A stretch of 64,000 nt of DNA. Source: Melioribacteraceae bacterium (lineage in GTDB: Bacteria; Bacteroidota; Ignavibacteria; Ignavibacteriales; Melioribacteraceae). Below the pieces are notes generated by a model, which did no database searches, had not been told where the DNA came from, and worked only from the letters and a program-made list of their open reading frames with translations. Positions 51,846-60,235 of the stretch are shown here, in pieces. Position numbers and translations under genes: made by a program. The stretch covers positions 1-64,000 of the forward strand of contig BQMY01000088.1 in the NCBI GenBank assembly GCA_022181065.1, read 5' to 3'. The stretch's first letter is position 1. Every line of letters starts with the position of its first letter.

Positions 51846-52505
51846 ATGAAAACAATACTCCTGAAAATTTATCTCTTACTTGAAGCGTTTACCGTATTTT
51901 GGGGATTACCGGTATATGTTTATTTTTTTCCTGACAACATTAAAAAAATACCCACACTTCTTGGCATAACCATTCTGGCATTTTTAATATTAGTTTTCAA
52001 CAAAAAGTACAAACTCAAAAATCTGATATCATTTGATGGAGTGAAATAATACATGCCCGTTATACTGAAAAGAGCTTTAATTGTATTTTTATTCCTTTTG
52101 ATGCTAACATTTTTTATTGTTCCGGAAAGATTATTCGAGTTCCCATCTTCCAGCCCCATACTCTGGCTTTTGGTAATGTTTCTTTATCCTGTTCTTTCAG
52201 CCTATCCACAAGAACTTTTATACAGGACATTTATTTTTGAGAGGTACAAGAAAGCAATAACCTCCCCATTCCGGCTTGGGCTTTTTTCAACATTCAGCTT
52301 CATGTTCCTTCATATTATTTATGGAAATTTCCTGGCTCCGGTTCTACCATTGGGGGGCGGAATTTTATTCACAAATACATATAAAAAGACAAACTCGCTG
52401 ATGGCTGTAGCAATTGAACTTGCAATATACGGGTGTATCGTTTTTACAATTGGTTTAGGGCGATTTTTCTATGAGATGGCTCACTCAAACACTCTGCCAA
52501 AATAG
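51846..52505 (+). pseudogene. CPBP-family intramembrane protease interrupted by one in-frame TAA
   Basis: The two reading segments (67 and 150 codons) are in the same frame, separated only by TAA at 52047-52049 and one Tyr codon. Together they equal a normal ~218-aa CPBP protease. The first part has two membrane helices (LLKIYLLLEAFTVFWGLPVY, IPTLLGITILAFLILVF). The second carries the catalytic motifs PQELLYRTFIFERY (EExxxR-like, with Gln-Glu) and FMFLHIIYGN (FxxxH), plus the typical end YGCIVFTIGLGRFFYE. There is a possible restart at ATG 52053, but no ribosome-binding site before it. The options are a fresh nonsense mutation, a sequencing error, or functional reinitiation. The catalytic part itself shows no decay. 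Confidence 0.75.
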
Positions 52506-53314
52506 GTGACAATAAACTGAACTAAATAAATTGCGCACGCAATAATGATAAAATACACGAAATCCCGGCGAGTTCTTATAAATCGTCTCTCAAGATCTAA
52601 CAAAGTAGTTTCTATCCGGCGCGAAATTTCTGCCGGATCGCTCATCTGCACGCCACCAAAAACTCCTGTACGATAATTTTTGATTTTATCCTTTACCTTA
52701 AAAAACAGAGCGGAGTTCAGATTCAGTTCGGCTTCGTTTTTAGTTTCGCTGTAAAAAAAATCATTCTCAGCTAACTCTCTGGAATCGGTAAACCTTGCGT
52801 CACGCATAGCCTTTTTAACCTGTGTAGGTGTAAGTGAAAAAGTTTTATTCCACTTATAAAACAGATTATACGTCTTATTAACCGGCGCAATTAATAATCC
52901 CGTAAAAAACATAAGTACTGAAAAGGTAATCGGGAGAAATGACTGGTTTGCGGGATCCAATTCAAAAAAGATGTTTACAAAATGCATCCCCATAAAACCA
53001 AATAAAAAAAGATTGAAAATAAACTTGGGAGCAATCATTACAACAAAAACACCGGCGGTAAAAGCAGCGGCAAAAAGAAACATTTTGGGTCTGGGGTAAA
53101 GATAGTATGCATGCATCACACCCAGAATGATTGAATAAATTATCGTTCTCGGGACAAGATCTACCGCACTATATTCTTTCCCCGGTTTTTTAGCGGATTC
53201 CTTTACCTTATCATCATACCGATGTAATACATTAATGAGAATAGGAATTACAATTGGTAAAATCACAAAAGACGCAATCATCAAGATGATTAAGGTGCGT
53301 TGAAAATGACTCAT
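52481..53314 (-). CDS. Polytopic membrane protein of unknown function
   Basis: A 277-aa protein that I do not recognise. It has about five hydrophobic segments in the first 135 residues (ILMIASFVILPIVIPILINV, TIIYSIILGVMHAYYLYP, MFLFAAAFTAGVFVVMI, FIFNLFLFGFMGMHFVNIFF, SFLPITFSVLMFFTGLLIAP). A charged cytoplasmic stretch of ~100 residues follows and then a C-terminal helix. AAAGG lies before the ATG. Its 3' end overlaps the convergent CPBP gene by 25 bases. No catalytic motif is seen. Confidence 0.7.
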   Translation of the reverse strand: MSHFQRTLIILMIASFVILPIVIPILINVLHRYDDKVKESAKKPGKEYSAVDLVPRTIIYSIILGVMHAYYLYPRPKMFLFAAAFTAGVFVVMIAPKFIFNLFLFGFMGMHFVNIFFELDPANQSFLPITFSVLMFFTGLLIAPVNKTYNLFYKWNKTFSLTPTQVKKAMRDARFTDSRELAENDFFYSETKNEAELNLNSALFFKVKDKIKNYRTGVFGGVQMSDPAEISRRIETTLLDLERRFIRTRRDFVYFIIIACAIYLVQFIVTYFGRVFE

Positions 53315-53469
53315 CTATATTTAACCTTTCAGAAAGTAAAAAAACTTATCTATAAAACCTCAATTTAATTTCACAAAGCAAATTTATTCCCGAATGAACA
53401 ATTTTAAGATAAAACAATTTTCAATGATATGGAATAAAAAAAACATAAATAGATATCCCAAGTAGAGAT

Positions 53470-54738
53470 TTATTCAGACTTTATGTATTTTTTAATATCT
53501 TTTATACGTACAGGTCTCTCATCATCAATAATATCAACAACCACAAGATATCCATTTGTACTACCAGTTGAAATAAAGGCATTAAACAGTTTTGCCTGAT
53601 CACTCTCTGTTGCTTTACCTGTTTCTTCATCCCACAATTCTTTCGTTACAAGACATCCTTTTGTTGGTGTTAACGGATAATAAGGTTTGTCTTTATAAAA
53701 AGACAAGTCATCCACACTACCATGCATAACTATCAATCCCCTCCCCATTTTTCCGCAAAAATACGACTGGTACATTGGTTCATAATCTTTCCACGACTCG
53801 GGAAGCAAATTGCTGTAATCACTTATGTGCCAGGTTTTGTATTTGTTGTTTTTGTGAAAAAAAGTTGATGGTGGTTTTTCGAATGGTATTCTTGTCAATA
53901 CACACGGGGTCGGACCTATTTCATCTGTTGGGCTCACGTACCATCCCACAATGCTGAAGATACCCTGCGGTGTATTCCCTCCTCGCACATACGCCGGCAG
54001 ATTTGATACAGAAACCCCCATCTGCCGCACATGAAAGATTTCTCCACTTTCATCTCTTACAAAACTTCCGTCGGGAGATTTAATCACTGAAAGACCAGGG
54101 AATTCCCTGTTTTTATTAAGAAATGTGTAAATGATAGTAGCGTTTTTTTCGAAGTGATGACCAAGTATAATTTCCGGGGATGGAAGAACTTCATGCAACT
54201 TTTTACCCGAAGTTTCAATATCATATGCTAATTGACGCAATACATTATCACTTTTATATTCCGGGAATCTTTTCTCGAGTTCCACAATTGCGGATTCGAT
54301 TTTATAATCTTTTTCCTGATACTTCCTGATGTTCACCGAATACGCAAAAAGCATCGGATCAGTTGTACTGCTGTAAATTTCATTGATATAATTATTGAAT
54401 TTATCGGGATAAAGTGTAAATGCCGTTTCCATGAGTGCTCGTCTGAAAATTATTCCACGCTGCTCAAATGATTCATATCCTCTTGCAAGAGCTGAAAGAA
54501 CAGTGCTATCTCTCCAATAAGCCAGAGAAATATCCTTGAATACTGAAATCCAGGCTTTTTCTACCGAGGATTGTAATTTCCCGCCGAGAATATTATTGAT
54601 CCTCTCCTGGAGTTCTCTCTTGAATTCAACACGAGATTTTTTCAGTGCGAAATTACTATGTAACTCTTCAAGCGCAACAGGGTTTTGGGCAATTATGGGA
54701 GTAACAAGAAAGAGTAAAACTAAAATAGCGCGTATCAT
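53470..54738 (-). CDS. Exported L,D-transpeptidase-like (YkuD-type) protein, divergent
   Basis: A 422-aa exported protein. The ATG giving MIRAILVLLFLVTPIIA was preferred to a GTG nine codons upstream because the signal peptide starts there. The first ~200 residues are helical. The C-terminal half has the layout of a YkuD catalytic domain: GNTPQGIFSIVGW, then LIVMHGSVDD (His near 337) and LTPTKGCLVT (Cys near 361), with the S/T-x-G-C motif. The His-Cys spacing (23 residues) is longer than in typical YkuD enzymes, so the assignment is tentative. If right, it makes 3-3 cross-links or attaches proteins to peptidoglycan. Confidence 0.55.
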   Translation of the reverse strand: MIRAILVLLFLVTPIIAQNPVALEELHSNFALKKSRVEFKRELQERINNILGGKLQSSVEKAWISVFKDISLAYWRDSTVLSALARGYESFEQRGIIFRRALMETAFTLYPDKFNNYINEIYSSTTDPMLFAYSVNIRKYQEKDYKIESAIVELEKRFPEYKSDNVLRQLAYDIETSGKKLHEVLPSPEIILGHHFEKNATIIYTFLNKNREFPGLSVIKSPDGSFVRDESGEIFHVRQMGVSVSNLPAYVRGGNTPQGIFSIVGWYVSPTDEIGPTPCVLTRIPFEKPPSTFFHKNNKYKTWHISDYSNLLPESWKDYEPMYQSYFCGKMGRGLIVMHGSVDDLSFYKDKPYYPLTPTKGCLVTKELWDEETGKATESDQAKLFNAFISTGSTNGYLVVVDIIDDERPVRIKDIKKYIKSE

Positions 54739-54784
54739 AAGTATCCATAATTTGAGAAATAACACTACAAATTATAGCTAATTA

Positions 54785-54838
54785 GACGGGAAGAAAAAAA
54801 TGAAATGGGGGGGGAGGAAATAAATTCTGTCCTCCCCT
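54785..54838 (-). terminator. Terminator of the cytochrome/porin operon
   Basis: The stem GGGGAGGA/TCCTCCCC (54811-54818 with 54830-54837) reads on the minus strand into CCCCATTTCATTTTTTT, directly after the porin gene. Confidence 0.8.
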
Positions 54839-54844
54839 GAAAAA

Positions 54845-56026
54845 TTAGAATGCTGAGACCACACCTATTGAGGCAATACCAAACTCGTTTAACAAATCAT
54901 ATCTGTATTCACCTACCAGACGAATATTTCTTCTAAGCATATAGCCAAGATGACCGGAAACCGATTTGTAATCAGCTGCGTCATAATCCGAATCTATCCA
55001 GTTCGCGAGGGCAACCGCGTACCATTTACTGTAATCACCATCAGGCATGTAAATAAATTCCATCATCATCGATTCTGTTTTAACATCCTGCACTGAATTA
55101 ACAGATGAAGTACTGTAAAAGAGATCGCTATCAGTTCTGTTAAGATATTGCGCGTTAATTTCGAATACATCGTTGAAGTTAAGTGTAATATCCGGACCGA
55201 AATATGTAATCTTGTCATCCGCGACCAAACCGAAGTTATTACCCAGCTTTTCTTCTCCGTAATAGACAAATCCGCCAATTCTCAAATTGTCGCCGATATC
55301 CTGCGATACTCTTCCAACAAGGTTTTTGAACTGATTATTATCGAATCTGTGATCACCATCAGCTTCTCTGAGTCCGTTACCATTTATTATTTCCACGATC
55401 ACGTCTGTACCGGTATCAAAACCGTATGTAAGCATTATCCCTCTGTCATAGGCAAGATTGGCATTGGCAATACCTATTCTTTGTTTATACAGAAGATAAT
55501 CTTCCAGCGTAAGTCTTAATTCACGTTTGAAAAGCGGGTCTGAAACCTGAAACTGTCCGAGATAAATATCGAGTTCAGTACCGAATAAATTATTGTACAT
55601 TAAATATGCGTCCTCAACACCGGCAACACCGCCGCGTTCATTCATATAGAAATAAAAATAGTATGCGATATTATCTGAAAGCGCGCCACCTGAAAGCAAT
55701 TTAACGAGATACGGTGTACCAAAATCACCTTGTGCGGGGTCATCGTCACGGTATGTAACATGCGCATCCATTCTGACAGCTAAAGGGAAATCGCGAATAA
55801 GTGATAATTCGTCATCACCTGTATCAGTAAAATAGCGGGGCGCGTCCTGATCGTTAAGTACAAACCCGTTTCCGGCAAATTCATCACCATAAGCCTTCAA
55901 ACGAGGAATCGGGGCGTGACAAGTTTGACAACTCATATTATATTTGCGCGCAAAAGCAGGGATTGCATAAGATGCATCGGCAATAAAAAACATTACAATA
56001 ATTAAGAATAAGACAATTTTTTTCAT
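54845..56026 (-). CDS. Monohaem cytochrome c / outer-membrane porin-like fusion
   Basis: A 393-aa exported protein. A signal peptide (MKKIVLFLIIVMFFIADASY) is followed by one c-haem site in RKYNMSCQTCHAPIPRLKAY and DEFAGNGF. The remaining ~330 residues look like an outer-membrane beta-barrel (alternating strands such as YYFYFYMNERG, DIYLGQFQVSDPLF, RIGGFVYYGEE, RNIRLVGEYRYDL, final aromatic VVSAF). The haem would sit at the periplasmic mouth or inside the barrel. AGGAG precedes the ATG, nine bases after a multihaem cytochrome gene. Joint work in electron transfer across the outer membrane is inferred. Confidence 0.75.
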   Translation of the reverse strand: MKKIVLFLIIVMFFIADASYAIPAFARKYNMSCQTCHAPIPRLKAYGDEFAGNGFVLNDQDAPRYFTDTGDDELSLIRDFPLAVRMDAHVTYRDDDPAQGDFGTPYLVKLLSGGALSDNIAYYFYFYMNERGGVAGVEDAYLMYNNLFGTELDIYLGQFQVSDPLFKRELRLTLEDYLLYKQRIGIANANLAYDRGIMLTYGFDTGTDVIVEIINGNGLREADGDHRFDNNQFKNLVGRVSQDIGDNLRIGGFVYYGEEKLGNNFGLVADDKITYFGPDITLNFNDVFEINAQYLNRTDSDLFYSTSSVNSVQDVKTESMMMEFIYMPDGDYSKWYAVALANWIDSDYDAADYKSVSGHLGYMLRRNIRLVGEYRYDLLNEFGIASIGVVSAF

Positions 56027-56035
56027 GATTAACTC

Positions 56036-57373
56036 CTAATCAAAAATTTCTACTTCAGTAAAATGTGAATTTACAAGAACCGGTTCGCTTTCTTCCGCGG
56101 GGACTTCGAGGAAATCTGCCACCGGTTTAACAAGTTTTGAATAATAAAGATCTGCTTTGACTTTCATTTTTCCGGGAGCAGCTTCAAACGGGACAGGGAA
56201 TGTGAAAGTTTCAACTTTTGTCTCTCTGGGACCTATGCGATAATCAACACCAAGTGATGCTGTATTCCACTGCTGAATGGTCATAATACCATCTTTTGTA
56301 AAATAGGGCATCCTGAAAATCCTGTCCCCTATTGGTACACCATCTCTCTGCACACCTTCAAAATTCGGGTCATCGAGTGGTACACCCATATCCTGATATG
56401 CAAGAACTTCGGCGGCAATTGTATATTCTTCACCATCAAATCCTTTTGGGTCAACTTTCAGATGAAAAGTTTTACCTGAAGCATCAGTTGCTTCAACATG
56501 AAGCCATACAATACGGTCTTCAACAGATCCGGTTGGAAATTTATGTCCTGTTTTCTGATTAAACAGAGCAACCGTAAACTTGACTGTTTCACCCGGTTCA
56601 GCTCCCCTGATATCCGGATGGATGCGCAATTCAACAGTTCCTTTCACTTTACCCGGATCGTGCGCACCGTGGAAAAGATGGAGTTTGGTATCCTTGTAAG
56701 TCGCGCCCATTGCAGCGGATTTTGTGTCAGCCTTTGTCATATGACAATCCTGACACTGAACTCCTTCCGCTGCGTAAGGACCTTCTTTCCATTCCAGATG
56801 AGTTGATTTCACCCAAACATCGTAAGGAGATTTTTCATTGTGGCAGATACCGCAAAACTCCCCTTTTGAATGGAGTTCGCTCTTCACAATGTCGTGACTT
56901 GGAGAGGTGATTTCACCTTTTCTCGATGAATATTTTGTTCTTCCCGGTTTCATTATATAATTAAAATTATAAGGTGTGTCACCTTCATAGCCCGCAATCG
57001 AATGGCAAACATCGCAAGATACACTTTCGTTTGCACGACTGTTTTCTTCAGGTCGAGGCGGCGGTACATCACCCGCTAAAAAAGCAATCGGGGCATGGCA
57101 ACCGTTACAGCCTGCCTTAACCTCGGCAACTTTTGGATCTCTATCAGCATGGGGCACTGCAAGTTTGAAATACTCTATCTCATCCCAATGGTGTGTGTAA
57201 GCCTGAGACATCATCGACTGTTCCCACTGCCTGTAAAAATCAGTATGGCATGCCGCGCCGCAGAACTTTGGTTTTTGAAAGTCGGAATATTTAAAGTCTC
57301 CTTCTGTGCTCGCTTTTTGAGCGAAAGAGAATCCCGCTAAAAGAAATAAAAAAACAATTATTTTGCTACCCAT
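56036..57373 (-). CDS. Multihaem cytochrome c (four CXXCH plus one CX3CH)
   Basis: A 445-aa exported electron carrier. After a signal peptide (MGSKIIVFLFLLAGFSFA) come five haem-attachment motifs: CGAACH (Cys38-Cys42, three residues between cysteines), CNGCH (89-93), CDVCH (120-124), CGICH (174-178) and CQDCH (207-211). Extra histidines (THHW, LHLFHGAHDP) can serve as distal ligands. The C-terminal ~200 residues are beta-rich with KTGHKFPTGSVEDRIVWLHV. It resembles the cytochrome c554-like multihaem group. An excellent GGAGGAAGT site lies before the ATG. It is the first gene of a two-gene operon with the monohaem-porin protein. Confidence 0.9.
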   Translation of the reverse strand: MGSKIIVFLFLLAGFSFAQKASTEGDFKYSDFQKPKFCGAACHTDFYRQWEQSMMSQAYTHHWDEIEYFKLAVPHADRDPKVAEVKAGCNGCHAPIAFLAGDVPPPRPEENSRANESVSCDVCHSIAGYEGDTPYNFNYIMKPGRTKYSSRKGEITSPSHDIVKSELHSKGEFCGICHNEKSPYDVWVKSTHLEWKEGPYAAEGVQCQDCHMTKADTKSAAMGATYKDTKLHLFHGAHDPGKVKGTVELRIHPDIRGAEPGETVKFTVALFNQKTGHKFPTGSVEDRIVWLHVEATDASGKTFHLKVDPKGFDGEEYTIAAEVLAYQDMGVPLDDPNFEGVQRDGVPIGDRIFRMPYFTKDGIMTIQQWNTASLGVDYRIGPRETKVETFTFPVPFEAAPGKMKVKADLYYSKLVKPVADFLEVPAEESEPVLVNSHFTEVEIFD

Positions 57374-57569
57374 ACTTCCTCCGATATCATTGTCGGATTT
57401 AATATAACAAAAGAGGAGTTCAACATCAATTTATAAGGTAAGAATTTAAAAGAATTCTGTTTATATTTATAAAAAATATCACTCATGATAATTCAGCCTG
57501 AGTGTGAGTTTCTATTTCCTTTGTTAAAGAAACATCGTATATTTGATTCAAAGGGCTAAAGGGACGAAT

Positions 57570-60215
57570 ATGTGTAAACGAATTATTACCATAATCTCAT
57601 TACTAATTATTTTGGTTATTCAGGTTACAGCGCAGATTGATTCACTATTCCTTCTTCCGGAAGGGAACGAACAATTCCTGCAATTACCCGAAACAACCTC
57701 GGGTCCCCAATTAAACAACTCCATAGCTACGGATGGTGAAACAAATTTTGCTTACTCCTGCTACCTTCCCGAATACAGCAAGGTTTATTTCCTGCTAAAG
57801 GATATTGATGGCAACATAATTACTGAAAAACTTTATGCCGTCAATAGTAACATGACAGCGGTACCTTCGGTAAAAATGAACGATGGCGGCAACGGGATAC
57901 TACTAATCATCGAAACAAATACTTACAACTCAAAAGTTAGAGTTTATCAATTTCATAAATCCGGCTACATTGATCCAATCCCGAAAGAGATGCCTTTCAA
58001 CCTCAACGGCCCCGGGTTAGTCGGGACAGATATCTCAAATGAGAATTTAATCGCCTTTTCCTGGTTAAAAAAAACCGGAGGCACAAGCAAAGATTCAATA
58101 TTCACGCAGTTTTATGATTTCGATATGCTACCAAAATCTGACAAGATTTTAGTGAACGGATGGGTTTTGAATCTCAACCAGCTGGAAGTTCGTCATGAGT
58201 TTAGAGAGGATGGTACATACATGGTATTTTTACTTCTTGGTGAACCGGGATCTTTTTTCACACCACGAAGGATTGAAAAAGTTTATTATAAAAACTTCAG
58301 CTCAGTCTTTATTCCGGAAACCTCTTTCAGACAATATAATTTTCATTCTACAACCGGTTCGGATATATTCCCCGGCGATACAGGGGAGTTCTATACCGTT
58401 TCTGCGAATCAACAGGAATCCGGGTCTATAGAATCTTATTTAACTTTGAAACGGTATAATGTTGATGGGACCAAAATTGGGGAACGGCAACTGGAAACAA
58501 TGATGATTGAGGATATATCAACAAAATATATAAATGAAACATTATATATCCATTTTTCATACATAACAGATAATTTTCCTTATGGTAACAGTACTGTAAG
58601 AGCGTTTACCCAAGAACTTGCGGACAAATTCGGTGCCTACACGCCAATTTCCAACATACGGGATTGTAAATCTACGCTGTTTGATGCTAACTATGCAGGA
58701 AATTACTACGCGGGAGTTACAATGGGTCCGAAATTCTCGGGGGTTGAACACCAAAGGTTTGAATATATTCAGTATAGTGGCGACTTTCAGGATATTGTTC
58801 ACCCCCACCCCGGAATAACCCGCCCCAGACAGAATATTTATGCGGCCACAAATTCTGTTTCCGGTTTGGTCAGTGCTATTTGGACAGATGGGCTATTTGG
58901 AGAGATTCAACCACATTTCATTTACATTAATGATTTGCCCCCGAATAATCATATCTATAATTTCAATTTTAGTGCAATTTTTAATTATTGCGCACGACTT
59001 GATCTTTCATATAACGACAATGACCGCTTTATTGGAGGGTTATATAATAAGGGATATAGCACCGGAATATTTTCATACGACAGGACTGCCGATATTTTGA
59101 AGTACCGTTCGATTCAGGCGGGGAATGTTTTCGATATGGAACTTATACCTTCCGGGGGAAATAGCTATACTGCATTATTCGTTTCCGACAGGAATGGTTG
59201 GGATCTTTCTTCAACAATTTCATTCGTTAAATTTGATGCATACGCAACCCCTATCAGTCCCATCATAGAAGTTGAAAACAGCCTGGTTGACTCTGCTCAC
59301 TTTTCCGATCATCCGGTTTGGGCGATTAATCATGAAGATTCACTCTTGATGACGTGGAGTTTTACCGATTATTACCACGAAAAGCAAAAAATTATGTTTC
59401 GCTGGTTTACCAAAAATTTTGAGCTACTGGATTCAACCTTGTACGAGCTGGATTACTTCTCCCAAAATTTTATTAAACCGTTAAAATTATATTTTGATAA
59501 TACCGGTAAGACACAACTACTCGTAAAACTTACTGACGACTGGATATCATGGGAAGGTGAGCTCCAAAAGTGGGAAATCGGATTTAATGGCAACGGATTC
59601 GATCTACTGAATATTTCACAAATAAATGGATTTTCGAATGATAAAATTACCGGAATCAAGCCAATTGACGACAACAATTATATGTTTACATTGACGGATC
59701 TTGACAATGATGAAAAAAGCCTGATCGTTTATAACAAGTCGGGTGAGATAGTTTCTGAAAGGTACTCAATTTCAGAATTGGTCGAACAACCGGTTGTAAA
59801 GAATATAGCATACACCTTCTTTGAAAATGAAATGACACTTTATTTCGAAGGGATGTATGAGCAGGATGGAATTGAAAGTCAGGTGGTATATCAGCAAAAA
59901 ATTATAATTGAAAATCCGACTTTGTCCGTTGACAACAACAATATTATCGCTTCAGATTTTATTATCCACCGTAACTACCCTAATCCGTTTAATCCATCAA
60001 CAAATATCTCATTTTTAATTCCGGAAGCCGGGAATGTAAAAATCGAGGTGTTTAATTCGCTTGGTCAATTGGTAGAGGTCTTAATAAGTGGATTTTTTAC
60101 CGCAGGTGAGCATAACATAAGATTCAATGCCCTAAATTTTGGATCGGGAGTTTATTATTATACTGTAAGTTATAACAATGAAACAAAATCGGGCAAGATG
60201 CTATTGTTAAAATAA
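57570..60215 (+). CDS. Large secreted T9SS cargo protein, unknown N-terminal domain
   Basis: An 881-aa exported protein. I set the start at the ATG opening MCKRIITIISLLIILVI, with AGGG just upstream. A frame starting nine codons earlier at a TTG lacks a signal. The ~780-residue body is rich in aromatic beta-strand segments and may be a propeller. No catalytic motif was recognised. The last ~85 residues are a classical T9SS type A sorting domain (HRNYPNPFNPSTNISFLIPE, VKIEVFNSLGQLV, SGVYYYTVSYNN, GKMLLLK). It is paralogous to the truncated gene at 61651-64000 (for example ISNENLIAFSWLKK against ISNDKTIAISWIKN). Confidence 0.82.
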   Translation: MCKRIITIISLLIILVIQVTAQIDSLFLLPEGNEQFLQLPETTSGPQLNNSIATDGETNFAYSCYLPEYSKVYFLLKDIDGNIITEKLYAVNSNMTAVPSVKMNDGGNGILLIIETNTYNSKVRVYQFHKSGYIDPIPKEMPFNLNGPGLVGTDISNENLIAFSWLKKTGGTSKDSIFTQFYDFDMLPKSDKILVNGWVLNLNQLEVRHEFREDGTYMVFLLLGEPGSFFTPRRIEKVYYKNFSSVFIPETSFRQYNFHSTTGSDIFPGDTGEFYTVSANQQESGSIESYLTLKRYNVDGTKIGERQLETMMIEDISTKYINETLYIHFSYITDNFPYGNSTVRAFTQELADKFGAYTPISNIRDCKSTLFDANYAGNYYAGVTMGPKFSGVEHQRFEYIQYSGDFQDIVHPHPGITRPRQNIYAATNSVSGLVSAIWTDGLFGEIQPHFIYINDLPPNNHIYNFNFSAIFNYCARLDLSYNDNDRFIGGLYNKGYSTGIFSYDRTADILKYRSIQAGNVFDMELIPSGGNSYTALFVSDRNGWDLSSTISFVKFDAYATPISPIIEVENSLVDSAHFSDHPVWAINHEDSLLMTWSFTDYYHEKQKIMFRWFTKNFELLDSTLYELDYFSQNFIKPLKLYFDNTGKTQLLVKLTDDWISWEGELQKWEIGFNGNGFDLLNISQINGFSNDKITGIKPIDDNNYMFTLTDLDNDEKSLIVYNKSGEIVSERYSISELVEQPVVKNIAYTFFENEMTLYFEGMYEQDGIESQVVYQQKIIIENPTLSVDNNNIIASDFIIHRNYPNPFNPSTNISFLIPEAGNVKIEVFNSLGQLVEVLISGFFTAGEHNIRFNALNFGSGVYYYTVSYNNETKSGKMLLLK

Positions 60216-60235
60216 CAGGTTGCCCGAATTAAAAT

